Shown here piece by piece: positions 45,762 to 55,113 of a DNA stretch of 64,000 nt (position 1 is its first letter; each line of letters opens with the position of its first letter). The notes beneath the pieces are model-generated. The model was given only the letters and a program-made list of their open reading frames with translations, made no database searches and was not told the origin of the DNA. The stretch is from Aestuariivita sp. GTDB lineage: Bacteria; Pseudomonadota; Alphaproteobacteria; Rhodobacterales; Rhodobacteraceae. The stretch lies in contig JAGYKE010000004.1 of NCBI GenBank assembly GCA_018401465.1, positions 1,116,001 to 1,180,000 of the forward strand. The letters are read 5' to 3'. The translations under genes were made by a program, and so were the position numbers.

Positions 45762-47468
45762 TTGCGCGACACGAGTCCCCCCCGTTCCGACCCCCGAGGC
45801 GACGTCGTTCTGGGCGATGACTGGGTCGCGCCCGAAGGCATGGTCGAGAAGGAAATGCAGGACAGCCGCGCAAGGCGCCGGCTGCTGTCTTGGCGGTCAT
45901 CGCCGCTGACGCGCAAGATCGTCATGTTCAACCTGATCGCGTTGAACGTGCTGGCGGCGGGCATGCTGTGGCTGACCGCATCGCGCGACGGGTTCGTTGT
46001 GCAGCGTGTCGGTTCGCTCGTGTCCGATGCCGCGCTCATCTCCGACGTGATCGAGGCCGGCCTGCCCGCGGGCGCGCCGGTCAGCCTGGCCACCGGCGAT
46101 GGTATCGATGTCGAAGCCACCGTCGCCGCCCTGCGGTTGCGTGCGGGAACCGAGGTGTTCATCTTCGATGCGCAGGGCACGCTTGTCGCAGACGTGATGG
46201 GCGCGGGCTTTGGTCCAATGATCGACGCGATTGTCACGCCGTCGCCCGGGCCGAAGCATATAACCGACGCGCTGATGTGGCTGTGGTCCGGCGTGTCGTC
46301 GGTCGTCTCTCCGCAGACGGCACCGCCGCCTCCGGTCGTGGACCAGGTCGCGGCCCTTGTCGCCCCCACGGTCGAGAGCGGCGCACAGCTGCGCCGCGGC
46401 CTGCAGGCCGATGGGGGGCGCGTCTTCGCCGCGACCAGCCCGATCGAACGCAACGGCGCGATTCTGGGCGTCGTCGTCGCCATCAGCGCCTCGGGCGAGA
46501 TCGACGCGATGCTGCGGGCCGAACGCGAACGCATGCTGCAGATGTTCATCATCGCAACGGTTGTGTCGGTTGTTCTCAGCCTTGCGTTGGCGTCGACCAT
46601 CACCAACCCGCTGGCCGATCTGGCCGAGGCGGCGGAACTGGGTCGCGACCGCGACAGCGGCAAGAAACGCCCCAGCCGCATCCGCATCCCCGACCTGACC
46701 GCCCGCCCCGACGAGATCGGGCGCCTGTCGGGGGCGCTGAGAGGCATGGTCTCGGCGCTCTACAACCGGATCGAATCGAACGAACAATTCGCCGCCGACG
46801 TCGCGCACGAGATCAAGAACCCGCTGGCGTCCCTGCGCAGTGCGGTCGGCACGCTGCGCATGGTCAAGCGTGAGGATCAGCGCGACAAGCTGCTTGACGT
46901 GATCGACCATGACGTGCGCCGCCTTGACCGGCTGGTGAGCGACATCTCGAACGCCTCGCGGCTCGACAGCGAGCTGGTGAAGGAGGAGGAGGAGGAATTC
47001 GACCTTCTCCAGATGATCGAGAACCTCAACCAGTATCTGGGCGAGGATGCGCGGTCGAAGGGTATCGACTATATCACCGACATGCCGGATCTGCCGATCC
47101 TGATGACCGGGCTCGAGGCGCGGCTGGCGCAGGTCTTCGTAAACCTGATCACCAACGCGATTTCCTTCTGCGAGGATGGAGATGCGATCCGCGTCTGGGC
47201 CCGCAAGCGCGAGAACCGCATCCTCGTCGTGGTCGAGGATACCGGGCCGGGCATCCCCGAAGAGGCGCTGACCAAGATCTTCAAGCGCTTCTATTCGCAG
47301 CGCCCCGAGGCGCATTTCGGTAACAACTCGGGCCTCGGTCTGGCCATCTCCAAGCAGATCGTCGAGGCGCATGGCGGCGTGATCTGGGCCGAGAACATCC
47401 GCCCCACTTCGGCCGACATCACGTCCGAACCGCTCGGCGCGCGATTCGTGGTCGGTCTGCCGGTCTGA
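45762..47468 (+). CDS. chvG: Sensor histidine kinase ChvG
   Basis: This kinase of about 568 residues has an N-terminal membrane helix (LTRKIVMFNLIALNVLAAGM), a periplasmic sensor of about 200 residues, a second helix (IATVVSVVLSLALAST) and a HAMP domain. The H box is FAADVAHEIKNPLASLRSA (His near 349). N, G1 and G2 boxes (LITNAISF, VEDTGPGIP, NNSGLGLAISKQIVE) are intact. I prefer the TTG at 45762, six bases behind GGAAGG; a TTG six bases earlier has no room. It leads into hprK with an 11-base gap. Confidence 0.93.
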   Translation: MRDTSPPRSDPRGDVVLGDDWVAPEGMVEKEMQDSRARRRLLSWRSSPLTRKIVMFNLIALNVLAAGMLWLTASRDGFVVQRVGSLVSDAALISDVIEAGLPAGAPVSLATGDGIDVEATVAALRLRAGTEVFIFDAQGTLVADVMGAGFGPMIDAIVTPSPGPKHITDALMWLWSGVSSVVSPQTAPPPPVVDQVAALVAPTVESGAQLRRGLQADGGRVFAATSPIERNGAILGVVVAISASGEIDAMLRAERERMLQMFIIATVVSVVLSLALASTITNPLADLAEAAELGRDRDSGKKRPSRIRIPDLTARPDEIGRLSGALRGMVSALYNRIESNEQFAADVAHEIKNPLASLRSAVGTLRMVKREDQRDKLLDVIDHDVRRLDRLVSDISNASRLDSELVKEEEEEFDLLQMIENLNQYLGEDARSKGIDYITDMPDLPILMTGLEARLAQVFVNLITNAISFCEDGDAIRVWARKRENRILVVVEDTGPGIPEEALTKIFKRFYSQRPEAHFGNNSGLGLAISKQIVEAHGGVIWAENIRPTSADITSEPLGARFVVGLPV

Positions 47469-47478
47469 GAGGCCGGGT

Positions 47479-47913
47479 GTGGGGGATGACGCTCCGCTTC
47501 TGATACATGCGACAGCCGTTGCGCTCGGGCCGCGTGCCGTTCTCATCCGTGGGGCGTCGGGTGCGGGCAAGTCCGCGCTTGGCCTGCAGCTGATGGCCCA
47601 TGGCGCGGAGCTTGTCGCCGACGACCGGACGGAACTGCGCGCCGAAGGCGGTCGCGTGATCGTCCGGGCGCCCGCCGCCATTGCCGGCCTGATCGAGGCG
47701 CGCGGCATGGGCATCTTGCGCGCGGTGCCCCGGGGGCAGGCCGCGGTCGCGCTTGTCGTCGATCTTGACCGGGTTGCGGGCGACCGTATGCCGCAGGTGC
47801 GAAAAACATCCCTTCTGGGTATCGACCTCCCCCTTTTCCACAGCATCAATGGCCCCCACTTTGCAGCGGCGATTCTGCAATATCTCAGATGCGACCAGGG
47901 AGAGGCCACATGA
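47479..47913 (+). CDS. hprK: Short HPr kinase/phosphorylase (HprK-like)
   Basis: This 144-residue protein is the catalytic C-terminal core only; Firmicute HprK has about 310. Walker A is GASGAGKS (25-32), and Asp48-Asp49 stand for the HPr-K acidic pair after LVAD. The C-terminal signature is shortened. Such short forms are typical of alphaproteobacteria and phosphorylate HPr on Ser46. The GTG start lies soon after the chvG stop, and it overlaps rapZ by four bases. Confidence 0.92.
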   Translation: MGDDAPLLIHATAVALGPRAVLIRGASGAGKSALGLQLMAHGAELVADDRTELRAEGGRVIVRAPAAIAGLIEARGMGILRAVPRGQAAVALVVDLDRVAGDRMPQVRKTSLLGIDLPLFHSINGPHFAAAILQYLRCDQGEAT

Positions 47914-48797
47914 CCGGGGCCCGGCAGCACACAGGCCCGCGCACGGTGCTTGTCACCGGTCCTTCGGGGGCGGGACGGTCGACCGCGATCCATGTGCTGG
48001 AAGATCTGGGCTTTGAGGCGATCGACAACCTGCCGCTGCGGCTGCTGCCCCGTCTGATGGAGGAGGCGACGCAGGGTGGCCGCCCGATGGCGCTTGGCAT
48101 CGACACGCGCAACCGCGACTTTTCGGTCGCCGCCCTGATCGAGGTGATCGACCGTCTGTCCGCGGATGACGATGCGGGGCTGTCGGTGCTTTATCTCGAC
48201 TGCCGGGCCGACCTTCTTGTACAGCGGTTTTCGGAAACGCGCCGACGCCACCCGATGGCCCCGGCGGAAAGCCCGGCACTGGGGGTGGACCGGGAACTCG
48301 ACCTCCTGCACCCGATCCGCGCCCGCGCCGACACGCTGATCGACACGTCCGATCTCAACGTCCACCAGTTGCGCGCCGAGATCGAGACGCTTTACGCCCC
48401 CGGCGAAGGCCGCGCGCTGGCCGTTTCGGTCCAGTCGTTTTCCTACAAGCGGGGGTTGCCGCGCGGGCTCGACATGATCTTCGACTGCCGCTTTCTTGCC
48501 AATCCCTACTGGCAGGCCGATCTGCGTGCCCTAGATGGCCGCAACAACCGGGTGCAGGGCCATGTCGCCGCCGATCCCCGGTACGCACCATTTTTCGAAA
48601 GGGTTCTTGACCTGACGCGCCTGCTGCTTCCCGCCTATGTCGAAGAGGGCAAGGCGCACCTGTCCATCGCCTTTGGCTGCACCGGCGGGCAACACCGGTC
48701 GGTCGCGCTGACCGAGGCGCTGGGCGCTGCGCTCGCGCAGGATGGCTACCAGGTGTCAATAAGGCACCGGGAACTCGAACGGCGCCACAACGGGTAA
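47910..48797 (+). CDS. rapZ: RNase adapter protein RapZ family NTPase
   Basis: About 295 residues. Walker A reads GPSGAGRS (17-24), with Arg in place of the usual Lys. The family segments DNLPLRLLP, the central [10 protein letters not shown]-like [22 protein letters not shown] and the C-terminal [16 protein letters not shown] are intact. RapZ guides RNase E to GlmZ in E. coli and binds GlcN6P; in alphaproteobacteria its target is unclear. ATG at 47910 overlaps hprK. It sits before the PTS proteins, as it often does. Confidence 0.94.
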   Translation: MTGARQHTGPRTVLVTGPSGAGRSTAIHVLEDLGFEAIDNLPLRLLPRLMEEATQGGRPMALGIDTRNRDFSVAALIEVIDRLSADDDAGLSVLYLDCRADLLVQRFSETRRRHPMAPAESPALGVDRELDLLHPIRARADTLIDTSDLNVHQLRAEIETLYAPGEGRALAVSVQSFSYKRGLPRGLDMIFDCRFLANPYWQADLRALDGRNNRVQGHVAADPRYAPFFERVLDLTRLLLPAYVEEGKAHLSIAFGCTGGQHRSVALTEALGAALAQDGYQVSIRHRELERRHNG

Positions 48798-48808
48798 GAG
48801 GGGCGGGA

Positions 48809-49198
48809 GTGATCGGGATCGTCATCGTTGCCCATGGGGGTCTGGCCCAGGAATACCTGGCCGCCGTGGAGCATGTGGTGGGTCGCCAGACCGGGTTCCG
48901 TGCCGTTTCAATCGAACCCGACCATGACCGCGCCGCCAAGCAGCTGGAAATCTGCGCTGCCGCCGATGATGTGGATACCGGTGACGGGGTGGTGGTGGTG
49001 ACCGATCTGTTTGGCGGATCGCCGTCGAATCTCAGCCTGCGGGCCTGCGTGCCGGACAACCGGCGCATCGTTTATGGCGCCAACCTGCCGATGCTGATCA
49101 AGCTGGCGAAAAGCCGCCACAAGACCGTGCCCGAAGCGGTGCGCGCGGCGCTCGAGGCGGGCAAGAAATACATAGACAGCCAGAACGTCGGCCATTAG
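48809..49198 (+). CDS. PTS EIIA component, mannose/fructose family
   Basis: This 129-residue EIIA-Man-type domain has the phosphoacceptor His9 in IVIVAHGGLA. The Asp of VVTDLFGGSPSNLS and the ANLPML segment are conserved. There are no IIB, IIC or IID genes nearby, so it acts in regulation rather than sugar uptake. GTG start. It lies between rapZ and ptsH, as in many alphaproteobacterial PTS clusters. Confidence 0.93.
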   Translation: MIGIVIVAHGGLAQEYLAAVEHVVGRQTGFRAVSIEPDHDRAAKQLEICAAADDVDTGDGVVVVTDLFGGSPSNLSLRACVPDNRRIVYGANLPMLIKLAKSRHKTVPEAVRAALEAGKKYIDSQNVGH

Positions 49199-49250
49199 GT
49201 CGGGCCAGAGCGCCCGCGCAGACGGGACAAGAGGACAGACCGGACGGAAG

Positions 49251-49520
49251 ATGGCGCATCGCACCCTGAAGATCGTGAATGAAAAGGGCCTGCATGCCCG
49301 CGCCTCGGCCAAGCTGGTCGAGGTGGTCGAAGCCTTCGACGCCATCGCCGAAGTGTCGCGCGACGGCTTGTCTGCCTCGGGCGACAGTATTATGGGACTG
49401 CTGATGCTGGCGGCGTCCAAGGGCACGAGTATTGACGTGGACACGTCGGGACCCGATGCTGAGGCGCTGGCAGATGCGCTCGAGGCGTTGGTCGCCGACA
49501 GGTTTGGCGAAGACCGGTGA
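49251..49520 (+). CDS. ptsH: HPr phosphocarrier protein
   Basis: This 89-residue HPr has both regulated sites at their canonical positions: His15 in KGLHARAS (phosphorylated by enzyme I) and Ser46 in SGDSIMGLLML (target of HprK). This means two-way control is possible. The enzyme I gene is not in the window. It is the last PTS gene of the run. Confidence 0.97.
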   Translation: MAHRTLKIVNEKGLHARASAKLVEVVEAFDAIAEVSRDGLSASGDSIMGLLMLAASKGTSIDVDTSGPDAEALADALEALVADRFGEDR

Positions 49521-49563
49521 CCGGGTGCAGGCGCCACGGGGCAGCGCAGGCGGGAGGAGCGCA

Positions 49564-50460
49564 GTGGTAGACACGGCGCAAAACAGGGCAAGGCGGGCTG
49601 CGCCCGCGCGGGACACCGCGACCGTCGAGATCTATGATCGGCGTGCATTGACCTATGCCAACAGCTTCGACAACCGCGCGACCGCGCTGACCATCAAGAC
49701 GATGGAATGGTTGACCGGCAAGCTGACCATCCTGCGCATGGTCAACCGGTTCGAGAAGCAGAACGCGAATTACCGGGGCCAGCGGTTCTGGCGGGGCGCG
49801 CTGAACGTGATGGGCATCGATCTTCTGACGCCCGAAGACCAGCTGGCCCATATCCCGACCGAAGGCCCCGTCGTCGTGGTGGCGAACCACCCCCATGGCA
49901 TGGTGGATGGCATGATCCTGGCCGAACTGATCGGCCGGGTGCGCACCGATTACCGCATCCTGACACGGTCGGTGCTGACCGGGCTGGACGAGGCCGCGAC
50001 CTCTTTCATGATCCCGGTGCCTTTCCCGCATGACCCCGACGCCCAGCGCAAGATGGTCGAGATGCGCGGCCGCGCCATGGATCATCTGGGCGAAGGCGGT
50101 GTCGTCGCGCTGTTCCCGTCGGGTGTGGTAATGTCGTCGGACACCTGGTTCGGGCCTGCGCAGGAACGCGAATGGAACGTCTTCACCGCCAAGATGATCC
50201 GCCGGTCGGGCGCGCGCGTCGTGCCGATCTATTTCCCCGGGCACAATTCGCGCGCCTACCAGATCGCGAACAAGCTGTCGCCCGTGCTGCGTCAGGGGCT
50301 GCTGCTGCATGAAATCGTGCGGTCCTGCAACCGGCCGCAGGCGCCGCTCATCGGGCCGGCGCTGAGCGAAGACCAGATGGCGCGGCTCGAAACCGACCCG
50401 CGCGGCTTCATGGCTTGGCTTCGGGACCACACCCTTGCTCTGGGCCGGACGGGCGGGTAG
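49564..50460 (+). CDS. Lysophospholipid acyltransferase family protein
   Basis: About 298 residues. Acyltransferase motif NHPHGMVDG lies near residue 110 (the HPxGxxDG variant), followed by the family motif FPSGVV near 183 and VPIYFPGHNS. The GTG at 49564 follows GGAGGAGC, and the frame stays open into ptsH upstream. It resembles hemolysin-type or OlsA-like acyltransferases that act on lyso-lipids. It follows ptsH by 43 bases and may share its transcript. Confidence 0.87.
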   Translation: MVDTAQNRARRAAPARDTATVEIYDRRALTYANSFDNRATALTIKTMEWLTGKLTILRMVNRFEKQNANYRGQRFWRGALNVMGIDLLTPEDQLAHIPTEGPVVVVANHPHGMVDGMILAELIGRVRTDYRILTRSVLTGLDEAATSFMIPVPFPHDPDAQRKMVEMRGRAMDHLGEGGVVALFPSGVVMSSDTWFGPAQEREWNVFTAKMIRRSGARVVPIYFPGHNSRAYQIANKLSPVLRQGLLLHEIVRSCNRPQAPLIGPALSEDQMARLETDPRGFMAWLRDHTLALGRTGG

Positions 50461-50464
50461 GCGC

Positions 50465-50509
50465 CCGATTTCTTTCAAAGAAATCGGCCCGGAAAGTTTG
50501 TAACTTTCC
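50465..50509. terminator. Tandem palindromes between convergent genes
   Basis: CCGATTTCTTTCAAAGAAAT continuing to TCGG is a perfect 23-base palindrome; GGAAAGTTTGTAACTTTCC follows three bases later. Both lie between the acyltransferase and hbd stops. They probably terminate both transcripts. Confidence 0.72.
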
Positions 50510-50512
50510 GCC

Positions 50513-51388
50513 TCAGCGGGTGGGAACCGGCATCTCGCCCCGGTAATCGTAGAAGCCGCGTTGCGTCTTGCGGCCCAGCCACCCCGCCTCGACATACTTG
50601 GTCAGAAGCGGGCAGGGCCGGTATTTCGTGTCGGCCAGCCCGTCATGCAGCACGTTCATGATGGCGAGACAGGTGTCGAGCCCGATGAAATCCGCCAGCT
50701 CCAGCGGCCCCATCGGGTGATTGGTGCCCAGCTTCATCGCCTTGTCGATGGAATCCACCGATCCGACCCCTTCATACAGGGTGTAGACCGCTTCGTTGAT
50801 CATCGGCATCAGGATGCGGTTGACGATGAAGGCGGGGAAATCCTCGGCGCTGGCGGCAGTCTTGCCCAGCCGATCGACGACGCCGCGGCAGGTCTGATAG
50901 GTGGCCTCATCCGTCGCGATCCCGCGGATCAGCTCGACCAGTTGCATCACCGGCACGGGGTTCATGAAGTGGAAGCCCATGAATTTCTCGGGCCGGTCGG
51001 TGCGCGAAGCCAGCCGCGTGATCGAGATGGACGAGGTGTTCGAGGTGAGGATCGTATCGGGCTTGAGGTGCGGCAGAAGGTCGTCGAAGATTGCCTGCTT
51101 GACGCTTTCGCGTTCAGTCGCGGCCTCGATGACAAGGTCGGTCTGTCCCAGATCGCTCAGCTTGAGTGTCGTGCTGATGCGCCCGATCGCGGCTTTGGCG
51201 TCGGCCTCGGAGATCTTCCCGCGCGAGGCCTGGCGCATCAGATTTCCCTCGATCAGGTCGAGCGCGCGGCGCAGCGCGTCTTCGCTGATGTCGGTCATCA
51301 GCACGTCATACCCGGCCAACGCCATCACATGGGCGATCCCGTTGCCCATCTGGCCCGCGCCCACGACGCCCACCGTGCGAATGTCCAT
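50513..51388 (-). CDS. hbd: 3-hydroxybutyryl-CoA dehydrogenase
   Basis: This 291-residue enzyme oxidises or reduces 3-hydroxyacyl-CoA with NAD(P). The dinucleotide motif GAGQMGNGIA starts at residue 9. The catalytic His/Glu region is GFHFMNPVPVMQLVE (His near 139), and SNTSSISI and NHPMGPLELADFIG are conserved. The ATG at 51388 is preferred; the frame is open further upstream. It fits acetoacetyl-CoA/crotonyl-CoA conversion used by the ethylmalonyl-CoA and PHB pathways. Confidence 0.94.
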   Translation of the reverse strand: MDIRTVGVVGAGQMGNGIAHVMALAGYDVLMTDISEDALRRALDLIEGNLMRQASRGKISEADAKAAIGRISTTLKLSDLGQTDLVIEAATERESVKQAIFDDLLPHLKPDTILTSNTSSISITRLASRTDRPEKFMGFHFMNPVPVMQLVELIRGIATDEATYQTCRGVVDRLGKTAASAEDFPAFIVNRILMPMINEAVYTLYEGVGSVDSIDKAMKLGTNHPMGPLELADFIGLDTCLAIMNVLHDGLADTKYRPCPLLTKYVEAGWLGRKTQRGFYDYRGEMPVPTR

Positions 51389-51546
51389 CTGCCTGTCCTG
51401 TCTTGCTGCTGACGCACGATAGGCCCGTGCGGGGTCTAACAGCAAGGGGCGCAGGCCGGGAAAACTTGTCTCGAATGCTGCCATTAGCGGATTGGAAAGG
51501 CTTGGCAGCGAATCTGCCTGAGGGTGAGATTCAGGGGTGAGAACCA

Positions 51547-52359
51547 ATGCGATACGATGTGCCGGGCGCCAAGGCGCTCGATTATCAGTCCTGCAATTAC
51601 GGAACGCGGCGGCTGTGGTTCCGCGGCCCGCAGCGTCAGGTGGAGCCAGGCGCCTATGTTGCCATTCTCGGCGGGTCCGAGGTGTACGGGAAATATGTGG
51701 CCCGTCCCTTTCCCGACTTGCTGGAGGACCGTCTCGGTCTGCCGGTCCTGAACCTCGGCGTGATGAACGGGGGGCTCGACGCGTTTCTGCATGCGCCGCA
51801 GATTCTGGCTCTGGCCGGGGCGGCGCGGGTGACGGTGGTGCAGGCGACGGGCGCGCAGGCGCTGTCGAACCGCTATTACCGCGTCCATCGGCGGCGCAAC
51901 GACCGGTTCCTCGGGCCGTCGCCCGCATTGTCCGCATTGTTCCGCGAGGTGGACTTCACCGATTTCAGCTTTACCCGACACATGCTGTCCACGCTCGCCA
52001 TGGTGTCGCCCGACCGCTATGCGCTGGTGCGCGACGAGTTGCGCGCGGCCTGGTCGGCGCGCATGCGGCTTCTGCTGCGCGATCTGGCCTGCCCTGTCGC
52101 GGTCCTGTGGCTGCGCGAAGATGCGGTGAGCCATCCGCTGCGCGAGGCGGGCTTCATCGGTGCCGACATGATCGACGATCTGTCGGACCGCGTCGCGCAG
52201 GTGGTCGAGGTGCCGCTGATCCGTGCGGGCGATGATCTGGAAGGCATGATCGTGCCGGAGCTGGAGATTCCCGCGGCCCGGCGGATGCTGTCGCTGGCGG
52301 CGCATCGCGACATCGCCGGGGCGCTGGCCGAGGCTTTGGGCCCGCTTCTACGCGCATGA
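51547..52359 (+). CDS. DUF6473-like protein, SGNH-fold appearance
   Basis: This 270-residue soluble protein opens with YDVPGAKALDYQSCNYG, a segment common to a Rhodobacterales family annotated DUF6473. AILGGSEVYGKYV (about 39-51) resembles SGNH block I with GGS for GDS, and LNLGVMNGGLDAFL may match block II. HRRRNDRFLGPSPALSALF follows. I cannot tell if a hydrolase site is present. A terminator follows at 52362. Confidence 0.72.
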   Translation: MRYDVPGAKALDYQSCNYGTRRLWFRGPQRQVEPGAYVAILGGSEVYGKYVARPFPDLLEDRLGLPVLNLGVMNGGLDAFLHAPQILALAGAARVTVVQATGAQALSNRYYRVHRRRNDRFLGPSPALSALFREVDFTDFSFTRHMLSTLAMVSPDRYALVRDELRAAWSARMRLLLRDLACPVAVLWLREDAVSHPLREAGFIGADMIDDLSDRVAQVVEVPLIRAGDDLEGMIVPELEIPAARRMLSLAAHRDIAGALAEALGPLLRA

Positions 52360-52361
52360 AA

Positions 52362-52386
52362 AAGGCCCGCCGAAGGGGCGGGCCTT
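52362..52386. terminator. Terminator shared by the DUF6473-like gene and etfA
   Basis: AAGGCCCGCC and GGCGGGCCTT form a ten-base stem over a five-base loop, between convergent genes. Confidence 0.85.
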
Positions 52387-52406
52387 GTCAAAGCCGTGGC
52401 TTTGGA

Positions 52407-53339
52407 TCAGCCAAGCTTGTCTGTCAGTTCCGGCACCGCCGAGAAGAGGTCTGCGACGAGGCCGAAATCGGCGACCTGAAAGATCGGGGCCTCTTCATCC
52501 TTGTTGATGGCGACGATGATCTTCGAATCCTTCATCCCCGCCAGATGCTGGATCGCGCCCGAGATGCCGACCGCGATGTAAAGATCGGGGGCGACCACCT
52601 TGCCGGTCTGGCCCACCTGCCAGTCGTTCGGTGCATAGCCCGAATCGACCGCGGCGCGGCTGGCGCCGACGGCGGCGTTCAGCTTGTCGGCCAGTTTCTC
52701 GATGATCTCGAACTGCTCTTTCGAGCCCACGCCGCGGCCGCCGGACACGACGATGCCTGCGCTGGTCAGCTCGGGGCGGTCGCTGGCGGCGACCTTGTCC
52801 TCGATCCATTCGGACAGGGCCGGGTTATCGCCCGCGCCGATGGCCTCGACCGGAGCCGATCCGCCCGCAGGTGCGGCGTCGAAGGTCGCGGTGCGGAAGG
52901 TGATGACCTTCTTGGCATCCGACGACTTGACCGTCTGGATCGCGTTGCCCGCATAGATCGGGCGTTCGAAGGTGGACGCGTCGATCACCGCGGTCGCATC
53001 CGAGATCACCATGACGTCCAGCAGCGCGGCGACGCGCGGCAGGATGTTCTTGGCGTCGCTGGTGGCGGGGGCGATGATATGTTCGTATCCGCCCGCCATC
53101 GACGCGATCAGCGCCGCGGCGGGTTCCGCCAGACGCTTGCCATACAGCGCATCCTCGGCCACGAGGACCTTGGAGACGCCCTGAATGGTGGCCGCTTCCT
53201 TGGCGGCGTCGGCAGCTTTCGCCCCCACGGCCAGAACGGTCACGTCGCCCAGAGCCTTGGCCGCGGTGACGGCCTTGGCGGTTGCGTCCATCGACAGGAC
53301 GCCGTCGTTGATTTCAGCCAGCAACAGAACAGCCATCAC
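52407..53339 (-). CDS. etfA: Electron transfer flavoprotein alpha subunit
   Basis: This 310-residue FAD-binding subunit accepts electrons from acyl-CoA dehydrogenases and passes them to ETF-ubiquinone oxidoreductase. The C-terminal FAD signature is clear: [30 protein letters not shown] and [16 protein letters not shown]. Its start overlaps the etfB stop by four bases. It is needed for the acyl-CoA dehydrogenase at 40459. Confidence 0.97.
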   Translation of the reverse strand: MMAVLLLAEINDGVLSMDATAKAVTAAKALGDVTVLAVGAKAADAAKEAATIQGVSKVLVAEDALYGKRLAEPAAALIASMAGGYEHIIAPATSDAKNILPRVAALLDVMVISDATAVIDASTFERPIYAGNAIQTVKSSDAKKVITFRTATFDAAPAGGSAPVEAIGAGDNPALSEWIEDKVAASDRPELTSAGIVVSGGRGVGSKEQFEIIEKLADKLNAAVGASRAAVDSGYAPNDWQVGQTGKVVAPDLYIAVGISGAIQHLAGMKDSKIIVAINKDEEAPIFQVADFGLVADLFSAVPELTDKLG

Positions 53340-54094
53340 ACGAGCCCCGCTTCCTTGAGTTTCGACACGAGTTCGTCGACCGAACCCACCTTGATCCCGG
53401 CGGCGCGCGCCGCCGGTTCGGTTGTCTTCACCACCGACAGCCGCGGCGTGACATCGACGCCGTAATCGGCCGCCGTCTTTTCATCGAGAGGCTTCTTCTT
53501 CGCCTTCATGATGTTGGGCAGCGAGGCATAGCGCGGTTCGTTCAGGCGCAGGTCGACCGAGATGATGGTCGGCATCTTGACCTTGATGGTCTGCAGGCCG
53601 CCGTCCACTTCGCGGGTGACCACGGCGTGATCGCCTTCGACGCCCACTTCCGACGCGAAGGTCGCCTGCGACCAGCCCAGCAGCGCCGACAGCATCTGAC
53701 CCGTCGCGTTCATGTCGTTGTCGATCGCCTGCTTGCCGCAGAGGACGAGGCCGGGCTGTTCTTCCTTGACGACGGCGGCCAGGATCTTGGCGACGGCCAG
53801 CGGTTCGATGTCCTGATGCACGTCATCGGAGGCCACGACGAGGATGGCGCGGTCGGCCCCCATGGCAAGCGCGGTGCGCAGGGTTTCCTGGGCCTGCTTC
53901 ACGCCGATCGACACGGCGATAACCTCTTCGGCTTTCCCGGCCTCTTTCAGGCGGATCGCCTCTTCGATGGCGATTTCGTCGAAGGGGTTCATCGACATCT
54001 TGACGTTGGCGAGATCGACACCCGATCCGTCCGCCTTGACGCGGACCTTCACGTTGTAGTCGATCACGCGTTTGACAGGCACCAATACCTTCAT
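53336..54094 (-). CDS. etfB: Electron transfer flavoprotein beta subunit
   Basis: This 252-residue subunit starts [34 protein letters not shown] and [18 protein letters not shown], which hold the AMP site, are intact. The ATG at 54094 is preceded by GGAGAAAG. It is transcribed with etfA. Confidence 0.97.
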   Translation of the reverse strand: MKVLVPVKRVIDYNVKVRVKADGSGVDLANVKMSMNPFDEIAIEEAIRLKEAGKAEEVIAVSIGVKQAQETLRTALAMGADRAILVVASDDVHQDIEPLAVAKILAAVVKEEQPGLVLCGKQAIDNDMNATGQMLSALLGWSQATFASEVGVEGDHAVVTREVDGGLQTIKVKMPTIISVDLRLNEPRYASLPNIMKAKKKPLDEKTAADYGVDVTPRLSVVKTTEPAARAAGIKVGSVDELVSKLKEAGLV

Positions 54095-54266
54095 CTGCGT
54101 CTTTCTCCTCATTCCCGCCCGGACGCGGCAAACGACTCGGGCTCAGATTTGGCTCCGGGGTTTGATACCGGGGCAGGGGGCGCGGAAACAGATCAAAACC
54201 GTCACGTTTCGGCGCGGGGACGTCGCGTAATTGACGCGACGGCTGTTTACGTCAAGCGGTGGCGGC

Positions 54267-54839
54267 TTACCGGTTCGCCCCCGGAATCCAGAGCACATCG
54301 GCGCGGCCTTCGTCGTTGGCCATGCGGGCGGCGACGAAGAACCAGTCGCTCAGCCGGTTGAGGTATTTGACCGCCTCGTCGTTCACGGCTTCCATCGTGG
54401 CAAGTTCGACCGCTTCGCGTTCGGCGCGCCGCGCGACGGTGCGGCAGACATGGAGCGCCGCCGACAGCCGCGACCCGCCGGGCAGGATGAAGCTGCGCAG
54501 CGGTTGCAGATGGGTGTTCATCACGTCGATCTCGGATTCGAGCCGCGCGACCTGCGCGGCGATCATCCTCAAGGGGGGGTATTCGGACTCCGCGTCCTTT
54601 TCCATGTCGGGACGGCACAGATCGGCGCCGAGATCGAAGAGATCGTTCTGGATCGCGGCAAGCTGCGCGTCGATCGCGCCTTCGGCATCCAGCCGGGCGA
54701 CGCCCAGAAAGGAATTGAGTTCATCGACCGTACCATAGGCGGTCACCCGCATCGCGTGCTTTGCCACCCGCGCGCCGTTGCCCAGCGCCGTTTCGCCCGC
54801 ATCGCCCGTCTTGGTATAGATCCGGTTCAGAACGACCAT
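54267..54839 (-). CDS. Cob(I)alamin adenosyltransferase, PduO type
   Basis: This 190-residue enzyme transfers the adenosyl group from ATP to cob(I)alamin. The N-terminal ATP loop RIYTKTGDAGETALGNGARV and YGTVDELNSFLGVARL are clear, and the C-terminal RRAEREAV and NRLSDWFFVAARMAN blocks are intact. It would supply the cofactor for methylmalonyl-CoA and ethylmalonyl-CoA mutases. It follows the HIG1-like gene by three bases. Confidence 0.95.
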   Translation of the reverse strand: MVVLNRIYTKTGDAGETALGNGARVAKHAMRVTAYGTVDELNSFLGVARLDAEGAIDAQLAAIQNDLFDLGADLCRPDMEKDAESEYPPLRMIAAQVARLESEIDVMNTHLQPLRSFILPGGSRLSAALHVCRTVARRAEREAVELATMEAVNDEAVKYLNRLSDWFFVAARMANDEGRADVLWIPGANR

Positions 54840-54842
54840 GGC

Positions 54843-55046
54843 TTATTCTCCAAACCCGAAAAACATGAAGGCCGCGATCATCAGGACCGCGACGAACTGC
54901 GCGGCCAGACGCCAGCGCATCATCTTGTTGCCGTATTTCTTGTTGGTCTCGCCCCCTTTGGCGAAACTGCCGATGCCCAGCATCAGGATGACGACGACCG
55001 CCGCCATCGCCAGCAGGATCATCAGGAACAGGGGATTGTCGGCCAT
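54843..55046 (-). CDS. Twin-helix small membrane protein (HIG1-like)
   Basis: This 67-residue protein has two helices (about 5-27 and 48-64) joined by the basic loop GGETNKKYGNKMMRWR, typical of bacterial HIG1/twin transmembrane small proteins. Mitochondrial homologues bind respiratory complexes; the bacterial role is unknown. Co-transcribed with the adenosyltransferase. Confidence 0.85.
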   Translation of the reverse strand: MADNPLFLMILLAMAAVVVILMLGIGSFAKGGETNKKYGNKMMRWRLAAQFVAVLMIAAFMFFGFGE

Positions 55047-55113
55047 ATCACTCTCGTTCGCTTGGGTCAGGGTGTCGATCTAGCGGAGCTTTGACGAAAA
55101 GCGAAGGGTCGCG

